Program-made: the position numbers and the translations under genes
Assembly: GCF_003112515.1 (NCBI RefSeq)
Contig: NZ_BEVZ01000004.1
Span: 434,001 to 498,000 of the forward strand
Direction of reading: 5' to 3'
From: Streptomyces fragilis
GTDB taxonomy: Bacteria; Actinomycetota; Actinomycetes; Streptomycetales; Streptomycetaceae
DNA length: 64,000 nt
Notes under the pieces: generated by a model
Seen by the model: the letters and a program-made list of their open reading frames with translations, nothing else
Told to the model about the DNA's origin: nothing
The model's database searches: none
Part shown: positions 15,490-24,132 of the stretch, one piece after another
How the letters are laid out: each line of letters starts with the position of its first letter
Numbering within the stretch: the first letter of the stretch is position 1

Positions 15490-16896
15490 TCACCTCCATC
15501 GCCCGATCTCCACGTTCTCCAGCACTCCGAGCGCGTCCGGGACGAGGACGGCCGCCGAGTAGTAGGTCGTCACCAGGTAGTTGATGACGGCCTGCTCGTT
15601 GATGCCCATGAACCGCACCGACAGGCCGGGTTCGATCTCGTCGGGGATCCCGGTCTGGTGCAGGCCGACGACGCCCTGGTCGTCCTCGCCGGTACGCATG
15701 GCAATGATCGAGGTGGTGCGCGCCTCGGTCACCGGGATCTTGTTGCACGGGTAGATCGGCACGCCCCGCCAGGTCGGCACCCGCTGGCCGCCGACGTCGA
15801 CCGACTCGGGCACCAGGCCGCGCTTGTTGAGCTCACGGCCGAAGGCGGCGATGGCGCGCGGGTGGGCGAGGAACAGCTTGGTGCCGCGGCGCCGGCTGAG
15901 CAGCTCGTCCATGTCGTCGGGTCCGGGGACGCCGTCGTGCGGCTGGAGCCGCTGGTCGTACTCGCAGTTGTGGAGCAGGCCGAACTCGCGGTTGTTGACC
16001 AGCTCGTGCTCCTGGCGCTCGCGGAGCGCCTCCACCGTCAGCCGGAGCTGGTGCTCGGTCTGGTTCATCGGCTGGTTGTACAGGTCGGCGATCCGGCTGT
16101 GGATGCTCAGCACCGTCTGGGCGACGCTGAGTTCGTACTCGCGGGGCCGCGCCTCGTAGTCGACGAAGGTGCGCGGGATGTCCACCTCGCCGGTGTGGCC
16201 GGCGGACAGGTCGATGGCCCGCTCGCCGTACCTGTTGGTCCGCTGGGCGGGGATGGCGCGCCGGCGCTGCAGGTGTTCGCGCAGCGGCTCGGAACGCTCG
16301 GCGACCTGCTCCAGGTCGCGGCGGGGCAGCGTGAGCACCGTGCAGCCGGTGACGGCGCGCAGGGTGTAGTCCCAGATGGACTCGGGGTCCAGGATCGACT
16401 GGTCGCCGAAGTAGGCGCCGTCCGCCAGGACGCCGAGCACCGCGTCCTCGTCGTAGGGGCCGGAGCCGACCTTCTCCACCTTGCCGTGGGCGAGCAGGTG
16501 GACCTCGTCCACCTGGCTGCCGAACGAGGCGATGATCTGGCCCGGCGCGAACTCCCGCTGCCGGCAGCGCCGGGCGATCTCCTCCAGCACCTCCAGGTCC
16601 TCGAAGTCGCGCAGCGCGGGCAGCTCACCGAGCTCCGCCGGGATCACCTCGACCTGGTCGCCCGTCTTCACGAAGGTGATCCGGCCGTCCCCCACGGCGT
16701 AGGTGAGCCTGCGGTTCACCCGGTAGGTGCCGCCCTGCACGTTCACCCAGGGCAGGGTGCGCAGCAGCCAGCGGGAGCTGATCTCCTGCATCTGCGGAGC
16801 GGACTTGGTGGTGGTGGCCAGGTTCCGCGCGGCCGCCGTGCCGAGGCTCTGCTGCGGCCGGTCCTGCTCGGTGCGGACCTCTTCGCCTACCGACAT
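15490..16896 (-). CDS. Family 2B encapsulin shell protein (EshA-like)
   Basis: A 468-residue protein of the EshA/SrpI type, now classed as a family 2B encapsulin with an inserted cyclic-nucleotide-binding domain. The first 90 residues contain the HK97-type N-arm (SAPQMQEISSRWLLRTLPWV). Residues about 95-215 are the cNMP-like domain (ARRCRQREFAPGQIIASFG, then GAYFGDQSILDPESIWDYT). The second half is the capsid fold with GTKLFLAHPRAIAAFGRE and FMGINEQAVINYLVTTYYSA. ATG 16896 has gggaggg upstream; a longer frame was discarded. It should assemble the shell that encloses the polyprenyl transferase. Confidence 0.9.
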   Translation of the reverse strand: MSVGEEVRTEQDRPQQSLGTAAARNLATTTKSAPQMQEISSRWLLRTLPWVNVQGGTYRVNRRLTYAVGDGRITFVKTGDQVEVIPAELGELPALRDFEDLEVLEEIARRCRQREFAPGQIIASFGSQVDEVHLLAHGKVEKVGSGPYDEDAVLGVLADGAYFGDQSILDPESIWDYTLRAVTGCTVLTLPRRDLEQVAERSEPLREHLQRRRAIPAQRTNRYGERAIDLSAGHTGEVDIPRTFVDYEARPREYELSVAQTVLSIHSRIADLYNQPMNQTEHQLRLTVEALRERQEHELVNNREFGLLHNCEYDQRLQPHDGVPGPDDMDELLSRRRGTKLFLAHPRAIAAFGRELNKRGLVPESVDVGGQRVPTWRGVPIYPCNKIPVTEARTTSIIAMRTGEDDQGVVGLHQTGIPDEIEPGLSVRFMGINEQAVINYLVTTYYSAAVLVPDALGVLENVEIGRWR

Positions 16897-17171
16897 AAAG
16901 AATTGCCCTCCCGGTTGTGCCCCGCGCCGATGCAGCGGGTCGGGGCCTGTTGACGGGCTCCACTCTCGGCGACGCAGCGTGTCCGCACCATTACCCGAAA
17001 GAGCGGGACTGATCGTGTGCTTGACGGGGCAGGTCTCGTCCTTCGGGTCCGGATGCGCCCCGAACACGCCCGTACGCTCCGGAAACCACCTGGCGCGGGG
17101 GTTCCGCTCGGCCCGGCGGCGGTAGTAACTCCTCGAAAGCACACGGTCACCGAGCGCGAAGGAGGGCGGTC

Positions 17172-17762
17172 GTGGCCAAGCCCATGGCGGCGAGGACGTT
17201 CCTGAGGCTGCTGGAGGACGAGGGCCTGACGGTGGAGGAGGTCGGCGACTGGCGGAACCACAACCGCGATCCTGCCGGCCCCTGGGGGCCGGTCCACGGA
17301 GTGATGATCCACCACACGGCCACCGAGGGTGCGCGGCAGACCGTGGACGTCTGCCGCGCGGGCAGGCCCGACCTGCCGGGTCCGCTGTGCCACGGCGTGG
17401 TCACCAAGGACGGCAGGGTCCATCTGGTCGGCTACGGCCGCGCGAACCACGCGGGCCTGGGCGACGACGAGGTGCTGCGCGCGGTGATCGCCGAGCGGGC
17501 GCTGCCGCCCGAGAACGAGGCGCGGGCCGACGGCAACCGGCACTTCTACGGCTTCGAGTGCGAGAACCGCGGCGACGGGGACGATCCGTGGCCCGAGGAG
17601 CAGCTGGACGCGATCGCCCGGGCGGCCGCCGCGCTCTGCCGGCACCACGGGTGGTCGGCGCGGTCGGTGATCGGGCACCTGGAGTGGCAGCCGGGGAAGA
17701 CCGACCCGCGGGGCTTCACCATGAGCTCCCTCCGGGAGCGGGTGGCGGAACGCCTCAAGTGA
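17172..17762 (+). CDS. N-acetylmuramoyl-L-alanine amidase (Amidase_2)
   Basis: A 196-residue Amidase_2/PGRP-type zinc amidase, which cuts the lactyl-amide bond between sugar and peptide in peptidoglycan. Expected zinc and catalytic residues lie in GVMIHHTATEG, GFECENRGDG and IGHLEWQPGKTDPRG. There is no signal peptide or wall-binding domain, which recalls phage endolysins and cytoplasmic recycling enzymes. Start GTG 17172 has gagggcggtc ahead. It is divergent from the encapsulin gene. Confidence 0.85.
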   Translation: MAKPMAARTFLRLLEDEGLTVEEVGDWRNHNRDPAGPWGPVHGVMIHHTATEGARQTVDVCRAGRPDLPGPLCHGVVTKDGRVHLVGYGRANHAGLGDDEVLRAVIAERALPPENEARADGNRHFYGFECENRGDGDDPWPEEQLDAIARAAAALCRHHGWSARSVIGHLEWQPGKTDPRGFTMSSLRERVAERLK

Positions 17763-17829
17763 CCTGGTGGGCGCCACGCCCCGGGCGGGCCGGTGAGGCG
17801 GCGGCCGGGGCCGGGGCGACAATGGCCGG

Positions 17830-18729
17830 ATGAGTGAGGTCCAGGTGCCGGGGCGGGTGCCGTCGCCGCTGGTGGAGGTCGCCGACGGGCGGTTCGCCCG
17901 CCATGGGGTGCGGCTGCTGCTGAAGCGGGACGACCTGATCCACCCCGACCTGGTCGGCAACAAGTGGCGCAAGCTGGCGCCCAGTGTGCGGGCCGCCGCG
18001 GGCCGGCCGCTGGTGACGTTCGGCGGGGCCTGGTCCAACCACCTGCGGGCGACGGCGGCCGCCGGGCGGCTGCTGGGCCAGGAGACGGTGGGGATCGTCC
18101 GGGGGGACGAGCTCGCGGACCGGGAGCTGAACGCCTCGCTGGCGCGGTGCGTCGCGGACGGGATGCGGCTGCGCTTCGTCGACCGGGCGTCCTACCGGCG
18201 CAAGGCGGAGCCGCCGGTGCTGGAGCGGCTGCTGCGGGGGGCGGGCGCCCCACCGGACGCCTTCGTGGTGCCCGAGGGCGGGAGCAACGCACTCGCGGTG
18301 CACGGCTGCGTGGCCCTGGGCCGGGAGCTGCGGGGCGTCGCCGACGTCGCCGCGGTGGCCTGCGGCACGGGCGGCACGCTGGCGGGCCTGGCGGCCGGGC
18401 TGGACCCCGGGCAGCGGGCCCTGGGCGTGGCCGTGCTGAAGGGCGGCTTCCTCGCGGAGGAGGTGCGGAGGCTCCAGCGGGAGGCCTTCGGCGGGCCGCG
18501 GGGCCGGTGGCAGGTGGAGAACCGTTTCCACGGCGGCGGCTTCGCCCGCGTCCCGGCCGAACTGGAGTTCTTCGCCCGGGACTTCGAGGACCGTCACGGC
18601 CTCGCGGTGGAGCGGCTGTACGTCGCCAAGCTGCTGTTCGCGCTGACCGCGCTGACCGGGGAGGGCGCCTTCCCGCCGGGGACGCGGCTCGCCGCGGTGA
18701 TCACCGGACGCCCGTTCCCGGAGGGCTGA
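17830..18729 (+). CDS. PLP enzyme, D-cysteine desulfhydrase/ACC deaminase family
   Basis: A 299-residue fold-type II PLP enzyme. The PLP lysine is in LVGNKWRKLAP (near residue 46); the nearby FGGAWSNHLRATAAAGRLLG and the phosphate loop ACGTGGTLAGLAAG are typical. The family contains D-cysteine desulfhydrase and 1-aminocyclopropane-1-carboxylate deaminase. It is shorter than ACC deaminases (about 340), so D-cysteine desulfhydrase-like activity is more likely, but the substrate is not proved. Preceded by the amidase gene at 67 bases. Confidence 0.8.
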   Translation: MSEVQVPGRVPSPLVEVADGRFARHGVRLLLKRDDLIHPDLVGNKWRKLAPSVRAAAGRPLVTFGGAWSNHLRATAAAGRLLGQETVGIVRGDELADRELNASLARCVADGMRLRFVDRASYRRKAEPPVLERLLRGAGAPPDAFVVPEGGSNALAVHGCVALGRELRGVADVAAVACGTGGTLAGLAAGLDPGQRALGVAVLKGGFLAEEVRRLQREAFGGPRGRWQVENRFHGGGFARVPAELEFFARDFEDRHGLAVERLYVAKLLFALTALTGEGAFPPGTRLAAVITGRPFPEG

Positions 18730-18742
18730 CGCGCGCCGCCCG

Positions 18743-20347
18743 TCAGGTGCCCTGTTCCTCGCGGAACGCGGCGGCCTCCTCCAGGTCCAGCCGCAGCAGC
18801 AGCGTGCGCAGCATCTCGTCGTCGATGTACCGGGCGTCGCGCAGCCGCACGAAGACGTCCCGCTCGGCCGCGATGACCTCGCGGGCGAGCCGGCGGTAGG
18901 TGTCGTCGGTGTTCTCCCCGGTCACCGGGTTGGGCGAGCCGAGCCGTTCCCACACGGAGTTCCGGCGCCGCTCCATGACCCTGCGGAGCCGATCCGCGAG
19001 CGGCGGCGGCAGGGCGTTGCGCTCGTCGGCCGTCAGCTCGTCCAGCCGCTCCTCCGCGGCGCGCGAGGCCTGCGCCTGGGCGTTGGCCTCGACGAGGGTC
19101 TCCGCCTGGACGTCGCGCCCGGGCAGCCGGAACGCGCGGATCAGCGGTGGCAGCGTCAGTCCCTGCACGACCAGGGTGCCGATGACGGTGGTGAAGGTCA
19201 GGAAGAGGATCAGGTTGCGGCCGGGGAACTCCTCGCCGTCGTGCACGGTGGCCGGGATGGAGAACGCGATGGCCAGCGAGACCACGCCGCGCATCCCCGC
19301 CCAGGAGATGATGAACGCGCCCTTCCAGGTCGGGTTCTCCTCCCGTTCGCGGATCCTGCGGGACAGCAGCCGCGGCACGAAGGCGGAGGGGTAGACCCAG
19401 ACGAAGCGGATCAGCACCACCGTCACGAAGAGAGCCAGCGCGTACCAGGCGAGCTGACCGGCGGCGTACTCGTCTCCCAGGTCCCCCACCACCACCGGCA
19501 GCTGCAGACCGATCAGCGCGAAGACCGCCGACTCCAGCACGAAGGCGACCATCCGCCACACCGCGCCCTCCTGGAGCCGGGTGGCGAAGTCGACCTGCCA
19601 GGAGCGGTGGCCGAGGTAGAGGGCGACCACCACCACGGCCAGCACACCGGAGGCGTGGACCTGCTCGGCCAGCGCGTAGGCGAAGAAGGGGATCACCAGG
19701 GAGAGGGTGTTCTGCAGCAGCGCGTCGTTCAGCCGGGTGCGCAGCCAGTGCAGCGGCACCATCAGTGCGAGGCCGACGCCGACGCCGCCGACCGAGGCGA
19801 TCAGGAACTCCAGGCCGCCGCCGAGCCAGCCGATGCTCTCGCCGACGGCGGCGGCCAGCGCCACCTTGTAGGCGGTGATCGCGGTGGCGTCGTTCACCAG
19901 GGACTCGCCCTGCAGGATGGTGGTGACGCGGGCGGGCAGGCGCAGCCGGCGGGCGATGGCGGTCGCGGCGACGGCGTCCGGCGGGGCGATCACCGCGGCC
20001 AGCACCAGCGCGCCGGCGGCGGACAGGCCGGGCACGAAGGTGTGCACGATCAGGCCGACCAGGAGGGTCGAGAAGAGCACGTAGCCCACCGAGAGCAGTG
20101 CCACCGGCCGCTTCTGGGCCCGCAGGTCGAGGTACGAGCTGTCCGTGGCCGCCGTGTACAGCAGCGGGGGCAGCACCAGCGGCAGGACGATCTCCGGGTT
20201 CAGTTCGAAGGCGGGCATCCCCGGCAGGTACGACACCAGCAGGCCGGCGGTGACCAGCAGCAGCGGCGCCGGCACGGGGGTGCGCCGCGCGAGCCCGGCC
20301 ACGGCGGTGCTCCCCGCGATCAGCAGGAGCAGGGGCATCACATGCAT
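18743..20347 (-). CDS. Na+/H+ antiporter, CPA1 family
   Basis: A 534-residue membrane protein. About 12 hydrophobic segments fill residues 1-410. Ion-binding motifs of the CPA1 family are seen in AAVIAPPDAVAATAI and LQGESLVNDATAI. The remaining 120 residues are a charged cytoplasmic tail (ASRAAEERLDELTADERNAL). It exchanges sodium or another monovalent cation for protons at the plasma membrane and contributes to pH and salt balance. It converges with the PLP enzyme gene (13 bases apart) and is divergent from the UBP zinc finger gene. Confidence 0.9.
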   Translation of the reverse strand: MHVMPLLLLIAGSTAVAGLARRTPVPAPLLLVTAGLLVSYLPGMPAFELNPEIVLPLVLPPLLYTAATDSSYLDLRAQKRPVALLSVGYVLFSTLLVGLIVHTFVPGLSAAGALVLAAVIAPPDAVAATAIARRLRLPARVTTILQGESLVNDATAITAYKVALAAAVGESIGWLGGGLEFLIASVGGVGVGLALMVPLHWLRTRLNDALLQNTLSLVIPFFAYALAEQVHASGVLAVVVVALYLGHRSWQVDFATRLQEGAVWRMVAFVLESAVFALIGLQLPVVVGDLGDEYAAGQLAWYALALFVTVVLIRFVWVYPSAFVPRLLSRRIREREENPTWKGAFIISWAGMRGVVSLAIAFSIPATVHDGEEFPGRNLILFLTFTTVIGTLVVQGLTLPPLIRAFRLPGRDVQAETLVEANAQAQASRAAEERLDELTADERNALPPPLADRLRRVMERRRNSVWERLGSPNPVTGENTDDTYRRLAREVIAAERDVFVRLRDARYIDDEMLRTLLLRLDLEEAAAFREEQGT

Positions 20348-20406
20348 CAGGTCCCGACCTCGTTCTGTCCAGGTGCTCGGACCGCACCAGACGTAACCTG
20401 AGACCC

Positions 20407-20667
20407 ATGAAACACTGCGCGCACGTCGACTCGCTGCCGCGGCCGGAACCGGGGCCTCGGTCGGACACCTGCGAGGGGTGCGTGGCGGCCGGCACCCACC
20501 CGGTGCAGCTGCGGCTGTGCCTGGAGTGCGGGAACGTCGGCTGCTGCGACTCCTCCCCGCTGAAGCACGCGGCGGCGCACTTCGAGGAGACCGGGCATCC
20601 GGTCATGCGGACCTTCGAGCCGGGCGAGTCCTGGCGCTGGTGCTTCGTCGACCACGTCCTCGCCTGA
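20407..20667 (+). CDS. UBP-type zinc finger protein
   Basis: An 86-residue protein that is entirely a UBP-type zinc finger: CAHVDS, DTCEGCVAAG, LRLCLECGNVGCCDSS, then KHAAAHFEETGHPV and a late WRWCFVDHVLA. Cys and His spacing matches the domain known from eukaryotic deubiquitinases, where it binds the ubiquitin tail. In actinomycetes its partner is unknown. It is divergent from the antiporter gene (59 bases), a pairing often seen in this genus. Confidence 0.85.
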   Translation: MKHCAHVDSLPRPEPGPRSDTCEGCVAAGTHPVQLRLCLECGNVGCCDSSPLKHAAAHFEETGHPVMRTFEPGESWRWCFVDHVLA

Positions 20668-20690
20668 CACCGCCCGTCCCGGGAACGCCG

Positions 20691-20730
20691 CCGCCCCGCG
20701 GGCCGGCGGTGGGGCCGGCCCGCGGGGCGG
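20691..20730. terminator. Hairpin between UBP zinc finger and dasD
   Basis: A 17-bp perfect stem (20691-20707 with 20714-20730) separates these convergent genes and can act in both directions. Confidence 0.75.
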
Positions 20731-20741
20731 GGCTCAGAGGG

Positions 20742-22238
20742 TCACGCGGTCAGGAGGGCTTCGGCGGCGGCGACGCCGCACACGCGTGCCGCCCCTCGTG
20801 TGGCGACGTGCACCGCGCCCCGCGGCGCGGCCTGCGGCAGGCCCATCTCGACCACGGCCGTGTCCGGCCGCGCGGCGAGGAGCACGTCCAGTGCCCGCCC
20901 CATCCACGGGTGCCGGTGCTCGTCGCGCACCACGGCGACGATTCGCCGCGCGCCCGCGGCGGCCAGCGCCTCCTCACCGGCGAGGTCGCCGCTGAAGGTG
21001 CCCGCCTCGGCCCCCGGCAGTCTTCGCCGCAGTTCCGCGGCGATGCCCCACGGGGTCTCGTCGCCCACCGCGATGTTGGCCACCGGCGTGAACGAGGCGA
21101 CGTAGGGCTCCCCGGTGAGCGGGGTGAATCCCTGTCCGCCCACGGTGCGCCGCACCGCCCGGCGCGCGGCGTCCAGCCCCACCTCGGGCGCGGGCACCGG
21201 ACCGGAGGCGCCGGCGAGGGCAGCGGCCGACGACGCCCAGGACGCCAGCTCCCGCACCCGCCGCGCCGCGTCGGCCAGCCGCTCCTCCGGCAGCTCCCCG
21301 GCGCGCACCGCGCCCACCAGGGCGTCCCGCAGACGTCGCACGGTGTCGTCGTCGGCGAGGCCGCCGCCCACGCAGATGGCGTCGGCGCCCGCCGCGACGG
21401 CGAGCACGCTGCCCCGCTCGATGCCGTACGTGTCGGCGATCGCGCGCATCTCCATGCCGTCGGTGACGATCAGCCCGTCGTAGCCCAGTTCCTGGCGCAG
21501 CAGTCCCCCGAGGATCCGCTGCGACAGGGTGGCCGGGAACTCGGGGTCGAGCGCCGGGACGAGGATGTGCGCGCTCATGACCGCCCGCGACCCGGCGGCC
21601 ACGGCCGCGCGGAACGGCGCGAGCTCGCGCTCCCGCAGCAGCCGCGCGTCGGCGTCGATCCGCGGCAGCGCGTGGTGCGAGTCGACCGCGGTGTCGCCGT
21701 GCCCGGGGAAGTGCTTGGTGCAGGCGGCGACGCCGGCGGACTGCAGCCCCTCGACGTAGGCCGCGGTGTGCCGGGCGACCGGTCCGGGCTCGTCTCCGAA
21801 GGACCGCACCCCGATCACCGGGTTGGAGGGGTTGGAGTTGATGTCCGCGGAGGGCGCCCAGTTCAGGTTGACGCCGCACTCGGCGAGCCGACGCCCCAGC
21901 TCGGCGGCGACCCGGCGGGTGAGGTCGACGTCGTCGATCGCGCCGAGGGCGTTGTTGCCGGGGAAGGAGGATCCGGTGCGGACCTCCAGCCGGGTGACGT
22001 CGCCGCCCTCCTCGTCGATGGCGACGAGGACGTCCTCGCGCTCCTGGCGCAGCTGCGCGGTCAGCGCGGCAAGCTGCTCCGGGGAGTCGATGTTGCGTCC
22101 GAACAGGCCGACCGAGGACAGGCCCTCGCCGAGCCGGCGCAGCAGCCAGTCCGGGGCGGTGGTCCCGGTGAAGCCGGGCTGGAGCACGGTCAGCGCGTCC
22201 CGGGTGAGCGTGTCCATGCGTGGTGCCGTGGTGGTCAT
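20742..22238 (-). CDS. dasD: GH3 beta-N-acetylglucosaminidase DasD
   Basis: A 498-residue glycoside hydrolase family 3 enzyme of the NagZ type. The His-Asp general acid dyad motif is CTKHFPGHGDTAVDSHHALP, and the nucleophile Asp is in GLIVTDGMEMRAI. No signal peptide is seen, so it should act inside the cell, cutting imported chitobiose or muropeptide fragments to N-acetylglucosamine. It starts seven bases after the dasC stop, so it is the last gene of the das operon. Confidence 0.85.
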   Translation of the reverse strand: MTTTAPRMDTLTRDALTVLQPGFTGTTAPDWLLRRLGEGLSSVGLFGRNIDSPEQLAALTAQLRQEREDVLVAIDEEGGDVTRLEVRTGSSFPGNNALGAIDDVDLTRRVAAELGRRLAECGVNLNWAPSADINSNPSNPVIGVRSFGDEPGPVARHTAAYVEGLQSAGVAACTKHFPGHGDTAVDSHHALPRIDADARLLRERELAPFRAAVAAGSRAVMSAHILVPALDPEFPATLSQRILGGLLRQELGYDGLIVTDGMEMRAIADTYGIERGSVLAVAAGADAICVGGGLADDDTVRRLRDALVGAVRAGELPEERLADAARRVRELASWASSAAALAGASGPVPAPEVGLDAARRAVRRTVGGQGFTPLTGEPYVASFTPVANIAVGDETPWGIAAELRRRLPGAEAGTFSGDLAGEEALAAAGARRIVAVVRDEHRHPWMGRALDVLLAARPDTAVVEMGLPQAAPRGAVHVATRGAARVCGVAAAEALLTA

Positions 22239-22245
22239 CGGCGGG

Positions 22246-23076
22246 TCACCCCTTCACCGCGCCCGAGGTCAGCCCGGCGACGGCCCTGCGCTGCAGGAAG
22301 ACGAAGACGATCAGGATGGGCAGGGCGAACAGCGAGGACGCGGCCATGGTGGCGCCCCAGTTGTCGCCGAAGATGGTCTGGAAGCTGGTGAGCCACAGCG
22401 GCAGGGTCTGCATCTCGACGTCCTTGTTGAGGATCAGCACCATCGGGAACTCGTTCCACGCGGTGATGAAGCCGAACAGGGAGGTCGCCATCAGGCCGGG
22501 CGCCAGCAGCGGGAAGATCACCTTCACGAAGGCCTGCGGCCGGCTGCAGCCGTCCACCATTGCGGACTCCTCCAGCTCCTTGGGCACCGCAGCGACGTAG
22601 CCGCGCAGCGTCAGGATCGTGAAGGGCAGCACCATCACCATGTAGAACGCGGTGAGCGGCAGCAGGCTGTTGAGCAGGTCGGCGTCGCGCACGATCAGGT
22701 AGATCGCGATGACCATGACCTCCCAGGGGGCCATCTGCGCGATCATGAAGACGACCACGAAGCCGCGGCGTCCCTTGAACTTCATCCGGGCCAGCGCGAA
22801 GGCCGCGGCGAGGCCGATGAGCAGGGACAGCAGCACGGCCGACACGGTGACCGTGACGGAGTTGCCGACCAGCGTCCAGAAGTGGTCCGCCGCGAACGCG
22901 GTGCGGAAGTTCTCCAGCGTGCCGTCGAGCGGCAGGAAGACCGGGGTCTCCGAGATGATGTCCCCGCGCTGCTTGAACGCGGTGGAGAACATCCAGTAGA
23001 CGGGGAAGACGAAGACGGCGAAGAGCAGCACGGCAAGGGTGCCAGGCCACGTGCGGGCGAACAGCGAGCGGTTCAC
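22246..23076 (-). CDS. dasC: Chitobiose ABC permease DasC
   Basis: A 276-residue MalG-type permease with six membrane segments. The ATPase-contact EAA loop is present: ELEESAMVDGCSRPQAFVKV. GTG 23076 overlaps the dasB stop as GTGA. A longer in-frame extension upstream is the shadow of dasB and was rejected. With DasB it forms the membrane channel for N,N'-diacetylchitobiose; the ATPase MsiK is encoded elsewhere. Confidence 0.9.
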   Translation of the reverse strand: MNRSLFARTWPGTLAVLLFAVFVFPVYWMFSTAFKQRGDIISETPVFLPLDGTLENFRTAFAADHFWTLVGNSVTVTVSAVLLSLLIGLAAAFALARMKFKGRRGFVVVFMIAQMAPWEVMVIAIYLIVRDADLLNSLLPLTAFYMVMVLPFTILTLRGYVAAVPKELEESAMVDGCSRPQAFVKVIFPLLAPGLMATSLFGFITAWNEFPMVLILNKDVEMQTLPLWLTSFQTIFGDNWGATMAASSLFALPILIVFVFLQRRAVAGLTSGAVKG

Positions 23077-24065
23077 AGCTCGTCCTCCCCTTGCTTGAGC
23101 ACGGTACGCAGGTAGTAGGCGGTGAGCACCAGCAGGATGGCGATGGTCAGGAACGAGATCGCCGCGCCCATGCCGTAGTGCTGGTTGCCGGGGCCCTCGA
23201 CGAAGGCGTAGAGCGGGAGGATCTCGGTCAGCCGGTCCGGGCCGCCGCGGTTGATGGCGTAGACCTGGGTGAGGGCCTTGAAGACCCAGATGACCTCGAG
23301 GAAGGTCGTCGCCCACAGGAACGGCTTGAGGTGGGGGAAGGTCACCGAGGTGAAGCTCTTCCACGCGCCGGCGCCGTCCAGCGAGGCCGCCTCGTACAGC
23401 TCCTTGGAGATGGTGGTCGTCGCCGCGTAGAGGTTGATCGCGACGAACGGGATCGACTGCCAGACGATCAGCAGGATGACCACCGAGAAGGTGGAGACCT
23501 GGCTGCCGAACCAGTTGTAGTCGGCCATGGACGTCCAGCCGAGCTCGGCCAGGATCCAGTTGACGACGCCGAACCGCTGGGCGAACAGCCACTGGAAGAC
23601 GGTGGTGCCGGCGATGGTCGGCATGGCCCAGGCGAGGACCAGGCCGAGCAGCAGCAGGGTCCGCATGCGGCGGCCGAGGCGGGCCAGCAGCAGGCCGACC
23701 AGGGTGCCGAGCACCATGATCAGCACCACGTTGATCGAGGTGAAGACGATCGACCGCAGCGTGACGCGCCAGAACACGTCGCTGCCGAGGGCCTCTTGGT
23801 AGTTGCTGAACCCGGTCCACTCGGTCAGGTGGAGGATCAGCTGGCGCGGGTTGAGGTTCTGGAAGGAGATGACCAGGTTCTTCACCAGCGGCCAGCCCAG
23901 CAGCACCGCCGTGGCCAGCAGTGAGGGGATCAGCAGCAGGTAGGGGGCGGACGACCCGCCGCGCCGCTTCGGGCGGCTCCCGCCGCCCGAGCTGTTCGGG
24001 ATCTTGACGGACACGGGGGACCCGGCAGCCGGGTCCGCGTCCACGCGCTCGGTCTGCGCAGTCAC
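23073..24065 (-). CDS. dasB: Chitobiose ABC permease DasB
   Basis: A 330-residue MalF-type permease. A charged N-terminus of 40 residues (SSGGGSRPKRRGGSSAP) precedes six membrane segments. The EAA loop is ELYEAASLDGAGAWKSFTSV. It is encoded 67 bases after dasA and overlaps dasC by four bases, which indicates one transcript and coupled translation. Confidence 0.9.
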   Translation of the reverse strand: MTAQTERVDADPAAGSPVSVKIPNSSGGGSRPKRRGGSSAPYLLLIPSLLATAVLLGWPLVKNLVISFQNLNPRQLILHLTEWTGFSNYQEALGSDVFWRVTLRSIVFTSINVVLIMVLGTLVGLLLARLGRRMRTLLLLGLVLAWAMPTIAGTTVFQWLFAQRFGVVNWILAELGWTSMADYNWFGSQVSTFSVVILLIVWQSIPFVAINLYAATTTISKELYEAASLDGAGAWKSFTSVTFPHLKPFLWATTFLEVIWVFKALTQVYAINRGGPDRLTEILPLYAFVEGPGNQHYGMGAAISFLTIAILLVLTAYYLRTVLKQGEDEL

Positions 24066-24132
24066 AACACTCTCCGTGAAGTCGTCGAGACGTGACCGGG
24101 GGCGGCCGCAGCCGCCCCCGGCGTCACATCAC

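Noticed and set aside
13568..15562. A 664-codon plus-strand open frame opposite the polyprenyl transferase gene
   Set aside because: It lies antisense to a clear gene and its composition (Gly, Arg, Val, Gln runs) is that of a GC-bias shadow.
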